This document shows, one piece after another, positions 53,776 through 62,889 of a DNA stretch of 64,000 bases. The notes beneath the pieces are model-generated. The model had not been told where the DNA came from and ran no database searches. It worked only from the letters and a program-made list of their open reading frames with translations. Every line of letters begins with the position of its first letter. Position 1 is the stretch's first letter. Source of the stretch: Rhodococcus tukisamuensis NBRC 100609 (GTDB lineage Bacteria > Actinomycetota > Actinomycetes > Mycobacteriales > Mycobacteriaceae); assembly GCF_001894985.1 (NCBI RefSeq), contig NZ_BCXG01000003.1, forward strand, positions 62,001-126,000, in the 5' to 3' direction. The position numbers and the translations under genes were made by a program.

Positions 53776-54987
53776 TCAGTCGGCGGAGCGCAACGCCGCG
53801 ACGCTCACGACCGCGGCGGTCAGCGCCGCGGTCACCACCGCGACGGTGATCAGCTGCCGGATGCTCGACACGAACCCCAGGATCAGCCCGACCTCCACCG
53901 CCAGCCCCACCCACGCGACCAACGCGATCCGGGTCCGTTCGCGGGCGATCGCGGACAGCAGCGCCCCCTGCAGCACCGCCAGGCACGCGCCGGCGAGGGC
54001 GAACGCCCACAGCAGCCCCTGCACCGGGGCGTAGTCCTGCCCAGCCAGCAGCGGCGCCAGCGGCGCGACCAGTGCGGCCCCGACCACCGCCACGGCCCCG
54101 AGCCCCACCAGCACGCCGAGCGCGGACCGTACCGCCCTCGCCGAGTCCGCGGGGTTGGCCATCCTCGGGTACAGCACCACCCCGACCGCGGCGGGCAGCC
54201 AGAACGCCGCCTTGGTCGCCACCGCGCCCAGCGCGTACTGCCCGGCCTGCGCCTCGTCCAGCACCACCCGGGTCAGCAGCAGGTCCACCGACGACAACGC
54301 GATCAGCGCGAGCTGCACCTGCGAGGCCCGCAGCACCGCCGCGACCCCCACCCCCGCAAGCGGGCGGTGCCCCCGCTCCGCCACTCGCTCGCCGGACGGT
54401 GCGGCGGCGCCCCGGCCCGCGACCACCCGTGCCCCGACCGCCACCGTCCCCGTCCCGATTGCCGCGGCGGCCAACGCGGCTCCCGGTCCGCCGCCGAGCG
54501 CGAGCACCACCACCGCGGGCACCACCTTCGCCAGGCCCGCCGCGGCCAGCACCACACTCAACTCCCCGAACCGGCCGCGGCCCTGCAGCAGCCCCTGTTC
54601 GGTGGCCAGCAGGACCAGCATCGGCGCGGTGAGCAGGGCGGCGCCGGTCGCGCCGACCCCGGTGTCGAGGACCGCGGCGACCGGGACCACCAGCAGCGCG
54701 GCGATCACCGCGACGATCGCCGCGCACCGGGTGCCCAGCCTGCGCAGCGCGTCGTCACTGCCGCCGAGGACCACCTCCCGCGCGACCACGGTCTGCAGGG
54801 CCAGGGCCGGCACCGCGAGGACCAGCTGCGCGGCGAGCAGGCTCGCGAACTCGCTGTAGCCGGCGGGCCCCAGCAGCCGGCTGGCGAGCAGCGCCAGCAG
54901 GTACGACGCCACGTTCGCGGTCATCGAGCCGACCGTCACCATCGTCATCCCCGCCACCGCGGACGGGGTGGCGAGGCGAGGTGTCAT
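53776..54987 (-). CDS. Polysaccharide flippase-like membrane protein (MOP superfamily)
   Basis: A 403-residue protein with about 12 hydrophobic helices in an MVF/oligosaccharide-flippase arrangement; ANVASYLLALLASRLLGPAG at the N-terminus is the characteristic first-helix motif. It would move a lipid-linked sugar across the membrane. It is divergent from the Rv0226c-like gene and lies within a cell-wall glycan cluster, so an arabinan/mannan intermediate or another envelope glycan is a plausible cargo. Not present in the M. tuberculosis order as I recall it. Confidence 0.8.
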   Translation of the reverse strand: MTPRLATPSAVAGMTMVTVGSMTANVASYLLALLASRLLGPAGYSEFASLLAAQLVLAVPALALQTVVAREVVLGGSDDALRRLGTRCAAIVAVIAALLVVPVAAVLDTGVGATGAALLTAPMLVLLATEQGLLQGRGRFGELSVVLAAAGLAKVVPAVVVLALGGGPGAALAAAAIGTGTVAVGARVVAGRGAAAPSGERVAERGHRPLAGVGVAAVLRASQVQLALIALSSVDLLLTRVVLDEAQAGQYALGAVATKAAFWLPAAVGVVLYPRMANPADSARAVRSALGVLVGLGAVAVVGAALVAPLAPLLAGQDYAPVQGLLWAFALAGACLAVLQGALLSAIARERTRIALVAWVGLAVEVGLILGFVSSIRQLITVAVVTAALTAAVVSVAALRSAD

Positions 54988-55019
54988 CCGCCCATGATCG
55001 CACCCGTTAGGGTGCGGAC

Positions 55020-56870
55020 ATGATCGCGCGGCCCCCGGGGCTCCTCCGGGCCCGGTTCGACGCGCGCGACGCCGTGCCCGCGGCGTACAGCCTGGTGCTG
55101 GCCGCGGTGGTCCTCGGGCCGCTGCTCGGGCCCGGCTACCTGCTGTTACGCGACGCGGTGAGCACCCCCCGGTCGTACCTCACCGACTCCGCGCTGGGCC
55201 TGACGGACGCGGCCGCCCGGGCGGTCCCGCAGGACGCGTTGCTCGCGGTGGCGTCGACCGTGGTCGACGGCGGTCTGCTCGTCAAGGCGCTGACCCTGCT
55301 GTCGCTGTGGCTGGCCGGCTGGGGCGCCGCCCGGATGGTGTCGGCGCTTCTCCCGACGCTGACGCCGGGACCGCTGCTGCTGGCGTCGACGGTGACGATC
55401 TGGAACCCCTACGTCGCGGAGCGGCTGCTGCAGGGGCACTGGAGCCTGCTCGCCGGGTACGCGGCGCTGCCGTGGACGGTGCTTGCCGCGCTGCGACTGC
55501 GCCGTTCCGCCGCGCCGTGGTCGCCGCGGGCCTGGTGCCCGCTGGGCCTGACACTCGCCGCGGCCGGCCTGACACCGACCGGCGCGATCCTCGCGACCAC
55601 CGTGGCCCTGGTGCTGCTGGCGCTGCCCGGCGGCGTCGGCGCCCGGACGCCGCGGCTGCTCACCGCCGCCGCGCTGGCCCTCGTCGCGTCGGCCCCGTGG
55701 CTGGTCGCGACCGTCTTGTCCGGGGCCGGGGCGCAGGGTTCGGACCCGGCCGGCGTCGCCGCCTTCGCGGCCCGTGCCGAGCCCGGCCTGGCGACCGTCG
55801 GCAGCCTCGCCGGGCTCGGCGGGATCTGGAACGCGGACGCGGTGCCGGGCAGCCGGACCTCGCTGTGGGCATTGGTCGGCACGGCGCTGCTGCTGACGGT
55901 GGTGGCCGCCGGGGTGCCGACGCTGTGGCGCCGTCGCGGGAACCCGGTGATCGCGGCGCTGGGGGTGACGGCCGCGGCGGCGGTCGCGCTGCCCGCACTC
56001 GCCGCCACCGGCTGGGGTCTGCAGGCCGGCGAGTGGGCGGTGGTGCACGTGCCCGGCGCCGGGTTGCTGCGCGACGCCCAGAAGTGGGTGGCGCTCGCAG
56101 TCCCCGGCTACGCGCTGGCCGCGGCGGCCGGTGCGGGCGCCCTGGACCGGTTCGGCCGCCGGGTGTTCGGCGACCGTGAGCGGGCCACGCCCTCGCCCGC
56201 CCAGACACCCGCCCGAGGCTCCGCCCGAGAACCGAATCCGGCGGCGGCGGCCGTGGTGGGGATCGCCGCGGTGCTGATCGCGCTGCCGGACCTGGCGTGG
56301 GGCGTCGGCGGGACGCTGCGTCCCGTGCACTACCCGTCGTCGTGGTCGGAGGTCGCGGCGCGGCTCGAGGGTCATTCCGGGGATGTCGCGGTGCTGCCGT
56401 CGGGCACGTTCCGCCGGTTCCCGTACAGCGGCGACGCCCCCGTGCTCGACCCGGCTCCGCGGCTGCTGCCGCTCGACGTGCCGCAGACCGGCCGGCTGCT
56501 CGTCACCGACGCCGGGCAGTCCACGGACATCGGGGGCGAGGGGGCCCGCGCCGAACGGGTCGAGGCGCTGCTGATCGGCGGCGGTCCCGCCGACCACCTG
56601 CCCGGCCTGGGGGTCGGCTGGGTGCTCGTCGAGCGGGACGCCGCCGGACCGGTCGGTGACGCCGGGCGCACCCTGGCGCAGCTCGAGCCGGTGTTCGCCG
56701 ACGAGCACCTGGCGCTGTACCGGGTACCGGGCGAACCCGCGCCGCCGCCGCACCGGGCGGGGGCCAGGGCCGCGGCGGTCGCCGCGCACCTCGCGTGGGC
56801 GCTGCTGCTAGGCGGTAGCGCGCTCGGCGCCCTGGCCTACCGCGGCCGGACCCGCGCCGACCGGGTCTGA
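55020..56870 (+). CDS. Polytopic membrane protein, Rv0226c-like (GT-C-like)
   Basis: A 616-residue protein with about 12 transmembrane helices and a soluble C-terminal segment (about 455-590). The phrases TIWNPYVAERLLQGHWSLLA and GVGWVLVERDA are conserved in the mycobacterial homologue Rv0226c as I remember it. The overall shape resembles a GT-C glycosyltransferase, but I see no convincing catalytic Asp motif in the first loop. Likely works with the neighbouring GT4 enzyme and methyltransferase in making a surface glycan. The last 63 bp overlap the GT4 gene on the other strand. Confidence 0.78.
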   Translation: MIARPPGLLRARFDARDAVPAAYSLVLAAVVLGPLLGPGYLLLRDAVSTPRSYLTDSALGLTDAAARAVPQDALLAVASTVVDGGLLVKALTLLSLWLAGWGAARMVSALLPTLTPGPLLLASTVTIWNPYVAERLLQGHWSLLAGYAALPWTVLAALRLRRSAAPWSPRAWCPLGLTLAAAGLTPTGAILATTVALVLLALPGGVGARTPRLLTAAALALVASAPWLVATVLSGAGAQGSDPAGVAAFAARAEPGLATVGSLAGLGGIWNADAVPGSRTSLWALVGTALLLTVVAAGVPTLWRRRGNPVIAALGVTAAAAVALPALAATGWGLQAGEWAVVHVPGAGLLRDAQKWVALAVPGYALAAAAGAGALDRFGRRVFGDRERATPSPAQTPARGSAREPNPAAAAVVGIAAVLIALPDLAWGVGGTLRPVHYPSSWSEVAARLEGHSGDVAVLPSGTFRRFPYSGDAPVLDPAPRLLPLDVPQTGRLLVTDAGQSTDIGGEGARAERVEALLIGGGPADHLPGLGVGWVLVERDAAGPVGDAGRTLAQLEPVFADEHLALYRVPGEPAPPPHRAGARAAAVAAHLAWALLLGGSALGALAYRGRTRADRV

Positions 56871-58046
56871 GACGGCCGCCGCGTCCGGCGCCCCGATCAG
56901 GCCCGAGACGTAACGGCCGGAGGCCGACTCCGCGAGCACGGTGTGCACGCCCGCCGCGGTCTGCGTCCAGGAGAACTCCGACGCCCGCATCCGCGCCTTC
57001 TCGCCGAGATCGCCGCGCAACTCGGCGGCGTCAAGCAGCTCCGACACCGCGATCGTCAACTGTGCGGCGTCGTCCACCAGCAGGCCGGTGACGCCGTCGA
57101 CGACGGAGTCGGTGAGCCCGCGCGAGCTGCGGTAACCGACGGTCGGGACGCCGTGCTGCGCGGCCTCGATCACCGCCAGGCCCCAGCCCTCCTTGCGGGA
57201 GGGCATCACGTGCACCCACGCCCGCGAGAGCAGCTGGTGCTTGCGGTCCTCGGGGACGTGGCCGTGGAAGGTCACCGCGTCGGCGATGCCCAGTTCGCGG
57301 GCCCGCTCGCGCAGGTTCTCCTCCCACCAGCCGCCGCCGATCACGTCGAGGTGCAGCCCGGGGGTGCGTCCGCGCAGCGCCGCGACCGCGGACAGCGCGT
57401 CCTCGATCTGCTTGTGCGGCACCAGCCGCGACAGCACGCACACGCTCGGATGCGTGGTCCGGGTGGCCTCGTCGCCGGCGGGCACGGCGGCGGGCAGTTC
57501 GTCGGCGCCGTTGCGCACCACCGCGACCCGCTCACGGTCCACGCCGAGCGCGGTCAGTTCCTCCGCGGACGGCAGCGAGACCGTCAGGTACTGGTTGCGC
57601 CGGTGCACCCGCGGCGAGAGCACGGACTCGACCCACCAGCCGATCCGGCCGACCAGCCGCCCGGCGACCGGCCACTGCTCGCGGTGGCAGTGGTGCACCA
57701 GCACGGTGATCGGCGCGCCCGCGACCGCGCGCGCGAAGAAGGGGATGCCGTTCTGGGTGTCGATCACCGCGTCGGGAGCGATGCCGCGGAGCGGGCCGAA
57801 ACCCAGCCGACCGGCCGTGATCGCGGCCAGCGCCCGCGGGTAGACGGTGAACCGTCCGCCGCCGCGGCTGATCCGGATGCCGTCGACGAACTCCTCCCGC
57901 GGCGCACCCGGGTAGCCGGCGGTGCGCAGGGTGACCTTGATGCCGCGGGCCGCAAGTCCGGTGCCGACCTGTTCGAGGTAGCGCTCGCTGCCACCGCCCT
58001 GGGGGTGCCCGGTGTCGCGCCAGCACAACAACAGAACCTCGCGCAC
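56808..58046 (-). CDS. GT4-family glycosyltransferase (Rv0225-like)
   Basis: A 412-residue GT-B retaining glycosyltransferase. The N-terminus VLLLCWRDTGHPQGGGSERY is the acceptor-domain glycine loop; the C-terminal donor domain has VSRLVPHK-type CVLSRLVPHKQIEDAL and the Glu-containing MPSRKEGWGLAVIEAAQHG. It probably transfers a sugar from a nucleotide donor to an envelope glycolipid. GTG 58046 follows AGGAG by seven bases; the longer frame to 58226 runs into the methyltransferase promoter. Divergent from the methyltransferase gene. Confidence 0.9.
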   Translation of the reverse strand: MREVLLLCWRDTGHPQGGGSERYLEQVGTGLAARGIKVTLRTAGYPGAPREEFVDGIRISRGGGRFTVYPRALAAITAGRLGFGPLRGIAPDAVIDTQNGIPFFARAVAGAPITVLVHHCHREQWPVAGRLVGRIGWWVESVLSPRVHRRNQYLTVSLPSAEELTALGVDRERVAVVRNGADELPAAVPAGDEATRTTHPSVCVLSRLVPHKQIEDALSAVAALRGRTPGLHLDVIGGGWWEENLRERARELGIADAVTFHGHVPEDRKHQLLSRAWVHVMPSRKEGWGLAVIEAAQHGVPTVGYRSSRGLTDSVVDGVTGLLVDDAAQLTIAVSELLDAAELRGDLGEKARMRASEFSWTQTAAGVHTVLAESASGRYVSGLIGAPDAAAVSDPVGAGPAAVGQGAERATA

Positions 58047-58182
58047 GGCACTACTCCTGGACCCTCGGGCGGTGACGGCCGCGGCGCGGCCGACGACTAC
58101 CTTATCGGCTGCACGCTGCGAATTGTTGCGGTCCCGGACCGGGAACCTGCGTCGACGCCGCCGCTCGCTAGGGTTGCTCCCC

Positions 58183-58953
58183 GTGACCGCCCTCCCCGTG
58201 ACCCGTGTCTTCGCCCGCCGGGCCACCCTCCGTCGGTCGGTGCGACTGCTCTCGGACTTCCGCTACGAGCAGACCGATCCCGACATCTTCTACGGCGCCC
58301 TGGCCCGCGACTCGCTGGAACTGGTCGAGGACCTCTACGCCGGGGCGAACGGGGAATCGCTGTCCGGGCGGATCGTCCTGGACGTCGGCGGCGGGCCCGG
58401 CTACTTCGCCGAGGCCTTCCGCGCATCCGGCGCGCGGTACGTCCCCGTCGAGCCCGACCCCAGCGAGATGCACGCGGCGGGCCTGACCGTCGGCGACGCG
58501 ATCCGCGGGTCCGGGATGGCGCTGCCGATCCGCGATGCCAGCGTCGACATCTGCTTCTCCTCCAACGTCGCCGAGCACGTCCCCGAGCCGTGGACCATGG
58601 CCGAGGAGATGCTGCGGGTCACCCGGCCCGGCGGCCTGATGATCCTCTCGTACACCCTGTGGTGGGGGCCGTTCGGCGGCCACGAGACCGGCCCGTGGCA
58701 CTTCCTGGGCGGCGAGTACGCGGCCCGCCGGTACGCCCGCAAGCAGGGCCACGAGCCGAAGAACCGGTTCGGGGTCTCCCTGTTCGACGTCGGCGCCGCG
58801 GACGGGTTGCGCTGGGCACGTTCGACTTCCGAGGGTCGGCTGCTGGCCGCCTTCCCGCGCTACCACCCGCGCTGGGCGTGGTGGATGGTGCGGCTGCCGT
58901 GGCTGCGCGAGCTGCTGGTGAGCAACCTCGTCCTGGTGATGCGCAAGCCATGA
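58183..58953 (+). CDS. SAM-dependent methyltransferase (Rv0224c-like)
   Basis: A 256-residue class I methyltransferase. Motif I IVLDVGGGPGYFAEAFRASG is at about residues 63-82; post-I VPVEPDPSEM; motif IV ICFSSNVAEHVPEPW; then RVTRPGGLMILSYTLWWGPF. This is the Rv0224c-type enzyme paired with a GT4 gene in mycolata, probably methylating a sugar or lipid. GTG 58183 lacks a ribosome site, and TAGGGT (58169-58174) fits a leaderless start. ATGA overlap with the ROK gene. Confidence 0.88.
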   Translation: MTALPVTRVFARRATLRRSVRLLSDFRYEQTDPDIFYGALARDSLELVEDLYAGANGESLSGRIVLDVGGGPGYFAEAFRASGARYVPVEPDPSEMHAAGLTVGDAIRGSGMALPIRDASVDICFSSNVAEHVPEPWTMAEEMLRVTRPGGLMILSYTLWWGPFGGHETGPWHFLGGEYAARRYARKQGHEPKNRFGVSLFDVGAADGLRWARSTSEGRLLAAFPRYHPRWAWWMVRLPWLRELLVSNLVLVMRKP

Positions 58954-59837
58954 CCGTTCTCGCCCTGGACATCGGCGGCACCAAGTTGGCGGCGGGGGTG
59001 CTCTCCCCCGACGGCGAGCTGCTCGGCGAGCAACGCGTCCCGACGCCCGCGGCCGGGGTCTGGGAAGCGACCGAGACGCTGCTGCGCGAGGTCGCGGACG
59101 GGCGGCCGGTGACGGCGGTGGGGATCGGCTCGGCCGGCCCGGTCGACGTCGACGCGGGCGTGGTCGGTCCGCTCAACATCCAGCAGTGGCGCACCGGCTT
59201 CCCCCTGGTGGACGCGGTCCGGTCGCTGTTCCCCGGCGCCCGCGTGGCGCTGGCCATCGACGGGGCCTGTTGCACACTCGCCGAGCAGCGCTTCGGAGCC
59301 GGCCGCGGGACCGCGAACCAGATCGGGATGATCGTCTCCACCGGCGTCGGCGGCGGCCTGGTCCTGGACGGTCGCGTCGTCGGCGGGCGCACCGGCAACG
59401 CCGGACACATCGGTCACGTCGTGGTCCCGGGGGCCGAGGACGTGCCGTGTGCGTGCGGCGGATTCGGCTGCCTGGAGGCGGTCGCGAGCGGACCGTCCTC
59501 GGTTCGCTGGGCCAACGCCCGCGGCTGGACCGGGACGACGGGCCACGAGCTGTCCGTGTCCGCGGACGCGGGCGACGCGGTGGCACTCGCGGCGCTGCAC
59601 CGGGCCGGCACCGCGGTCGGCACGGCGATCGCGTCGACCGCCGCACTGCTGGACCTGGACCTGGCGGTGGTCGGCGGCGGCTTCGGGCAGTCCGGCGCGC
59701 CGCTGTGGGGCCCGATGCGCGAGGCGGCGGACCGGCACGCGCGGCTGTCGTTCAGCAGGGGCCTGCGGATCGTGCCGGCGGAGCTCGGCGGTCGGGCGAC
59801 GCTGATCGGCGCTGGCGCGTTGATGCTGCCGGAGTAG
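58950..59837 (+). CDS. ROK-family sugar kinase
   Basis: A 295-residue ROK kinase. ATP-binding LALDIGGTKLAAGVL, the ROK signature region STGVGGGLVLDGRVVGGRTG, and a zinc site GHIGHVVV...CACGGFGCLEAVASG (His and three Cys) are all present, so an active glucokinase or N-acetylhexosamine/mannose kinase is expected. No DNA-binding domain, hence a kinase and not a repressor. Coupled to the methyltransferase gene by ATGA. Confidence 0.88.
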   Translation: MTVLALDIGGTKLAAGVLSPDGELLGEQRVPTPAAGVWEATETLLREVADGRPVTAVGIGSAGPVDVDAGVVGPLNIQQWRTGFPLVDAVRSLFPGARVALAIDGACCTLAEQRFGAGRGTANQIGMIVSTGVGGGLVLDGRVVGGRTGNAGHIGHVVVPGAEDVPCACGGFGCLEAVASGPSSVRWANARGWTGTTGHELSVSADAGDAVALAALHRAGTAVGTAIASTAALLDLDLAVVGGGFGQSGAPLWGPMREAADRHARLSFSRGLRIVPAELGGRATLIGAGALMLPE

Positions 59838-59886
59838 CGAAACCCACCCGACATCGGCCCTGGTCGGGCGCGGATTCGGGGTTTCG
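59838..59886 (+). terminator. Branched hairpin after the ROK gene
   Basis: Outer arms CGAAACCC (59838-59845) and GGGTTTCG (59879-59886) enclose an inner stem CCCGAC / GTCGGG (59847-59852, 59863-59868). T-rich bases follow. Confidence 0.55.
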
Positions 59887-59931
59887 TTCCAACCCCGACC
59901 GAAATGGGGGCTGATTTGCCCGCGAGGGTTC

Positions 59932-59945
59932 TGTAACGTGTTCTA
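59932..59945. promoter_or_regulatory. KstR-type operator before the phosphotransferase gene
   Basis: TGTAACGTGTTCTA fits TnnAACnnGTTnnA at every defined base. Unlike the site at 17913 it is not perfectly symmetric. It lies 77 bp ahead of the GTG at 60022. Confidence 0.55.
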
Positions 59946-60021
59946 CTGTGCTCCTCACCACACTCGGTTATTTCACCGTCGGACCGCGCCGCGGCCACGG
60001 TGACGACGGAACGAGGGCACC

Positions 60022-61236
60022 GTGAGCACAGCCGACACCGCACCCACCGACGCGCCTCCGGGCGACAACGACAACTACTCCGAGGTCGCTCGGCCCAGCG
60101 GTTCCCAACGCGACACCGCCGAACTGGGCCGCGAACTGCAGGCCTGGCTCCGGACCCGACTGCACGACGGCGCCGACCCACAGGTCACCGACGTGCGCCT
60201 GCCCGCGGCGAACGGCATGTCCAGCGAGACCATCCTGTTCGACGCGACGTGGACCGAGTCCGCCGAGGACGCCATTCACGAGGCACCCGGGGCACGGCGC
60301 ACCCACGAACTCGTCGCGCGGGTCGAACCGGCCGCCGCGACGATGCCGATCTTCCCCAGCTACGACATGGTCACCCAGTTCGACGTGATGCGGGTCGTCG
60401 GCAAGCTCACCGACGTGCCGGTGCCGGCCACGTACTGGTCAGAGCCCGACGCGACGGCCCTCGGCGCTCCGTTCTTCGTGATGCAGCGCATTGAGGGCAT
60501 CGTCCCGCCGGACGTGATGCCCTACACCTTCGGTTCCTGGCTGACCGAGGCCACCGCCGAGCAGCGCCGGGCCCTGCAGGACTCCTCGGTGGACGTGCTC
60601 GCGAAGCTGCACGGCATCGAGGACCCGTTGCGGCACTTCGACTTCCTGCAGCTGCCCGGCGGCGGCCCCACCGGGGAGCAGGCGTTCCGCGCCTATCTGG
60701 CCAACCAGCGCGAGTACTACGAATGGGTCTCGGCAGACGGCCCACGCTCCCCGCTGATCGAGCGCTGCCTGGACCGACTGGAGGCGACGGTCCCGGCCGA
60801 CGACTCCCCCGCGGTGCTGTGCTGGGGCGACTCGCGGATCGGCAACATGATGTACCGGGACTTCGCGCCGGTCGCGGTGCTGGACTGGGAGATGGCAACG
60901 GTCGGACCCCGCGAGGTGGACCTGGGGTGGATGATCTTCCAGCACCGGTTCTTCGAGGACCTTTCGACGCTGGCGGGCCTGCCCGGGCTGCCCGACTTCA
61001 TGCGACGTGAGGATGTGGAGGCCCGGTACACCCAGGCCTCCGGGCACCGGGCCGAGAACCTCGACTACTACATCCTCTTCGCCGCGCTGCGGCACGCGAC
61101 GGTCATGTTCCGCGTGCAGGCGCGCGCCATCGCGTTCGGGCAGGCCGCACCCCCGGCCGACCCCGACGACATGATCCTGCACCGTCCGACCCTGGAGGCG
61201 ATGCTCGACGGCACCTACTGGTCGGGGGTGTCGTGA
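60022..61236 (+). CDS. APH-family phosphotransferase
   Basis: A 404-residue aminoglycoside-phosphotransferase-fold protein. The catalytic loop is LCWGDSRIGNMMYRD near residue 269 (Asp as base) and the metal-binding Asp is in AVLDWEMATVGPREVDLGW near 288. Actinobacterial relatives next to acyl-CoA or steroid genes are not resistance enzymes; substrates are unknown. The N-terminal 35 residues are a disordered Asp/Pro-rich stretch. It is followed, 94 bp later, by an aldehyde dehydrogenase, and a KstR-like box precedes it. Confidence 0.87.
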   Translation: MSTADTAPTDAPPGDNDNYSEVARPSGSQRDTAELGRELQAWLRTRLHDGADPQVTDVRLPAANGMSSETILFDATWTESAEDAIHEAPGARRTHELVARVEPAAATMPIFPSYDMVTQFDVMRVVGKLTDVPVPATYWSEPDATALGAPFFVMQRIEGIVPPDVMPYTFGSWLTEATAEQRRALQDSSVDVLAKLHGIEDPLRHFDFLQLPGGGPTGEQAFRAYLANQREYYEWVSADGPRSPLIERCLDRLEATVPADDSPAVLCWGDSRIGNMMYRDFAPVAVLDWEMATVGPREVDLGWMIFQHRFFEDLSTLAGLPGLPDFMRREDVEARYTQASGHRAENLDYYILFAALRHATVMFRVQARAIAFGQAAPPADPDDMILHRPTLEAMLDGTYWSGVS

Positions 61237-61330
61237 CGCCCACCCGGACCCACGCACCGCCGCCGTAGCCCGCCATCCACGCGACCTTCACACCACGAGC
61301 CCGAAATCCCACACCAGCAAGGAAGTTCTC

Positions 61331-62779
61331 ATGACTGACTACGACAAGCTCTACATCGGCGGCCAGTGGGTGGCACCCGCCACCGACGAGCGCCTCGAGG
61401 TGTTCTCGCCCGCCACCGAGGAGCGCGTCGGCAGCGTTCCCGTCGCCGCCCCCGCGGACATCGACGCCGCCGTCGCCGCCGCCCGCACCGCGCTCGAGAC
61501 CGGCCCCTGGCCGCAGACCACTCCCGCGCAGCGGGCCGAGATCCTCGTCAAGGCGGCGAAGCTGATCGAGGAGCGTTCCGACGAGCTGTGCACGCTGATC
61601 ACGGCCGAGATGGGCGCGCCGCGCGCGGGCGTCGAACTCATGCAGAAGACCCCGTCGCTGGCCGTGCTGAACAGCTACGCGGCACTGGCCGAGACGTTCT
61701 CCTGGGAAGAGGAGCGCACCGGACCGTTCGGCGTCTGCAAGGTCCTGCGTGAGCCGGTCGGTGTCGTCGCGGCCGTCATCGCCTGGAACGTCCCGCTGTT
61801 CCTGCTGGTCAACAAGCTGGCGCCCGCCATCATCTCCGGCTGCACCATGGTGCTCAAGCCCGCCCCGGAAACCCCGATGAACGCCAACCTCGTCGCGGAG
61901 ATCTTCGCCGAGGCCGGACTGCCGGAGGGCGTGCTGTCCATCGTCCCCGGTGGCGCCCCCACCGGCGAGTACCTGGTCTCGCACCCCGACGTCGACAAGA
62001 TCACCTTCACCGGCAGCAGCGCCGTCGGCCGCAAGATCGGCGCCATCGCCGCGCAGAACCTCAAGCGTTGTTCCCTCGAGCTCGGCGGCAAGTCCGCCGC
62101 GATCCTGCTCGAGGACATGGACGTCCCGGCGACCCTGCCGATGCTGGTGCTCTCGGGCCTGATGAACTCCGGCCAGGCGTGCGTCGGCCAGACCCGCATC
62201 CTGGCGCCGCGCTCGCGCTACGACGAGATCGTCGAGGCCATGGCCAACTTCGTCGGCTTCCTGCCGATGGGCATGCCGGACGACCCGGCCGCGCAGCTCG
62301 GCCCGATCATCACCGCCGCGCAGCGTGACAAGGTCCTCGGCTACATCGAGAAGGGCAAGGAGGAGGGCGCCCGCCTCGTCGTCGGCGGCGGCGTGCCGGC
62401 CGGCTTGGAGACGGGCTACTTCGTCGAGCCGACCATCTTCGCCGACGTCGACAACTCGATGACGATCGCGCGCGAGGAGATCTTCGGACCCGTCCTGTCG
62501 GTGATCGCCTACGACAGCGTCGACGAGGCCATCGCGATCGCCAACGACTCGGACTACGGCCTGGCCGGCTCGGTCTACACCACCGACATCGAGAAGGGCC
62601 TCGAGGTCGCCAAGCAGGTCCGCACCGGCACCTACGGAATCAACTGGTACGCCTTCGATCCGGGCTCGCCGTTCGGCGGCTACAAGAACTCCGGCATCGG
62701 CCGCGAGAACGGCCCCGAGGGACTCGACGAGTACTGCGAGCTCAAGTCCATCCTGATGCCGCCCGGCTACGGCGCCTGA
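61331..62779 (+). CDS. NAD(P)-dependent aldehyde dehydrogenase (Rv0223c-like)
   Basis: A 482-residue ALDH. Catalytic Glu in LELGGKSAAIL near residue 250 and Cys in SGQACVGQTRI near 284 are intact; the NAD-binding FTGSSAVGR is present. The N-terminus YDKLYIGGQWVAPAT and C-terminal PFGGYKNSGIGRENGPEGL match the mycobacterial Rv0223c protein that also neighbours the Rv0224c methyltransferase. It probably oxidises an aldehyde from lipid or steroid breakdown. AAGGAAG is upstream of the ATG. Confidence 0.92.
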   Translation: MTDYDKLYIGGQWVAPATDERLEVFSPATEERVGSVPVAAPADIDAAVAAARTALETGPWPQTTPAQRAEILVKAAKLIEERSDELCTLITAEMGAPRAGVELMQKTPSLAVLNSYAALAETFSWEEERTGPFGVCKVLREPVGVVAAVIAWNVPLFLLVNKLAPAIISGCTMVLKPAPETPMNANLVAEIFAEAGLPEGVLSIVPGGAPTGEYLVSHPDVDKITFTGSSAVGRKIGAIAAQNLKRCSLELGGKSAAILLEDMDVPATLPMLVLSGLMNSGQACVGQTRILAPRSRYDEIVEAMANFVGFLPMGMPDDPAAQLGPIITAAQRDKVLGYIEKGKEEGARLVVGGGVPAGLETGYFVEPTIFADVDNSMTIAREEIFGPVLSVIAYDSVDEAIAIANDSDYGLAGSVYTTDIEKGLEVAKQVRTGTYGINWYAFDPGSPFGGYKNSGIGRENGPEGLDEYCELKSILMPPGYGA

Positions 62780-62791
62780 GCTTCCCGTTGA

Positions 62792-62844
62792 ACGACGAAC
62801 GCGCGGCGTGCACCTTGACCAGGTGCACGCCGCGCGTTCGTCGT
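62792..62844. terminator. Long bidirectional terminator hairpin
   Basis: A perfect 24-bp stem (62792-62815 with 62821-62844) and a TGACC loop, between the convergent ALDH and secreted-protein genes. Confidence 0.9.
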
Positions 62845-62889
62845 ATCCGGACCGATCATCTCATCCGGACTGCGCGGGCTGCGAAAACG

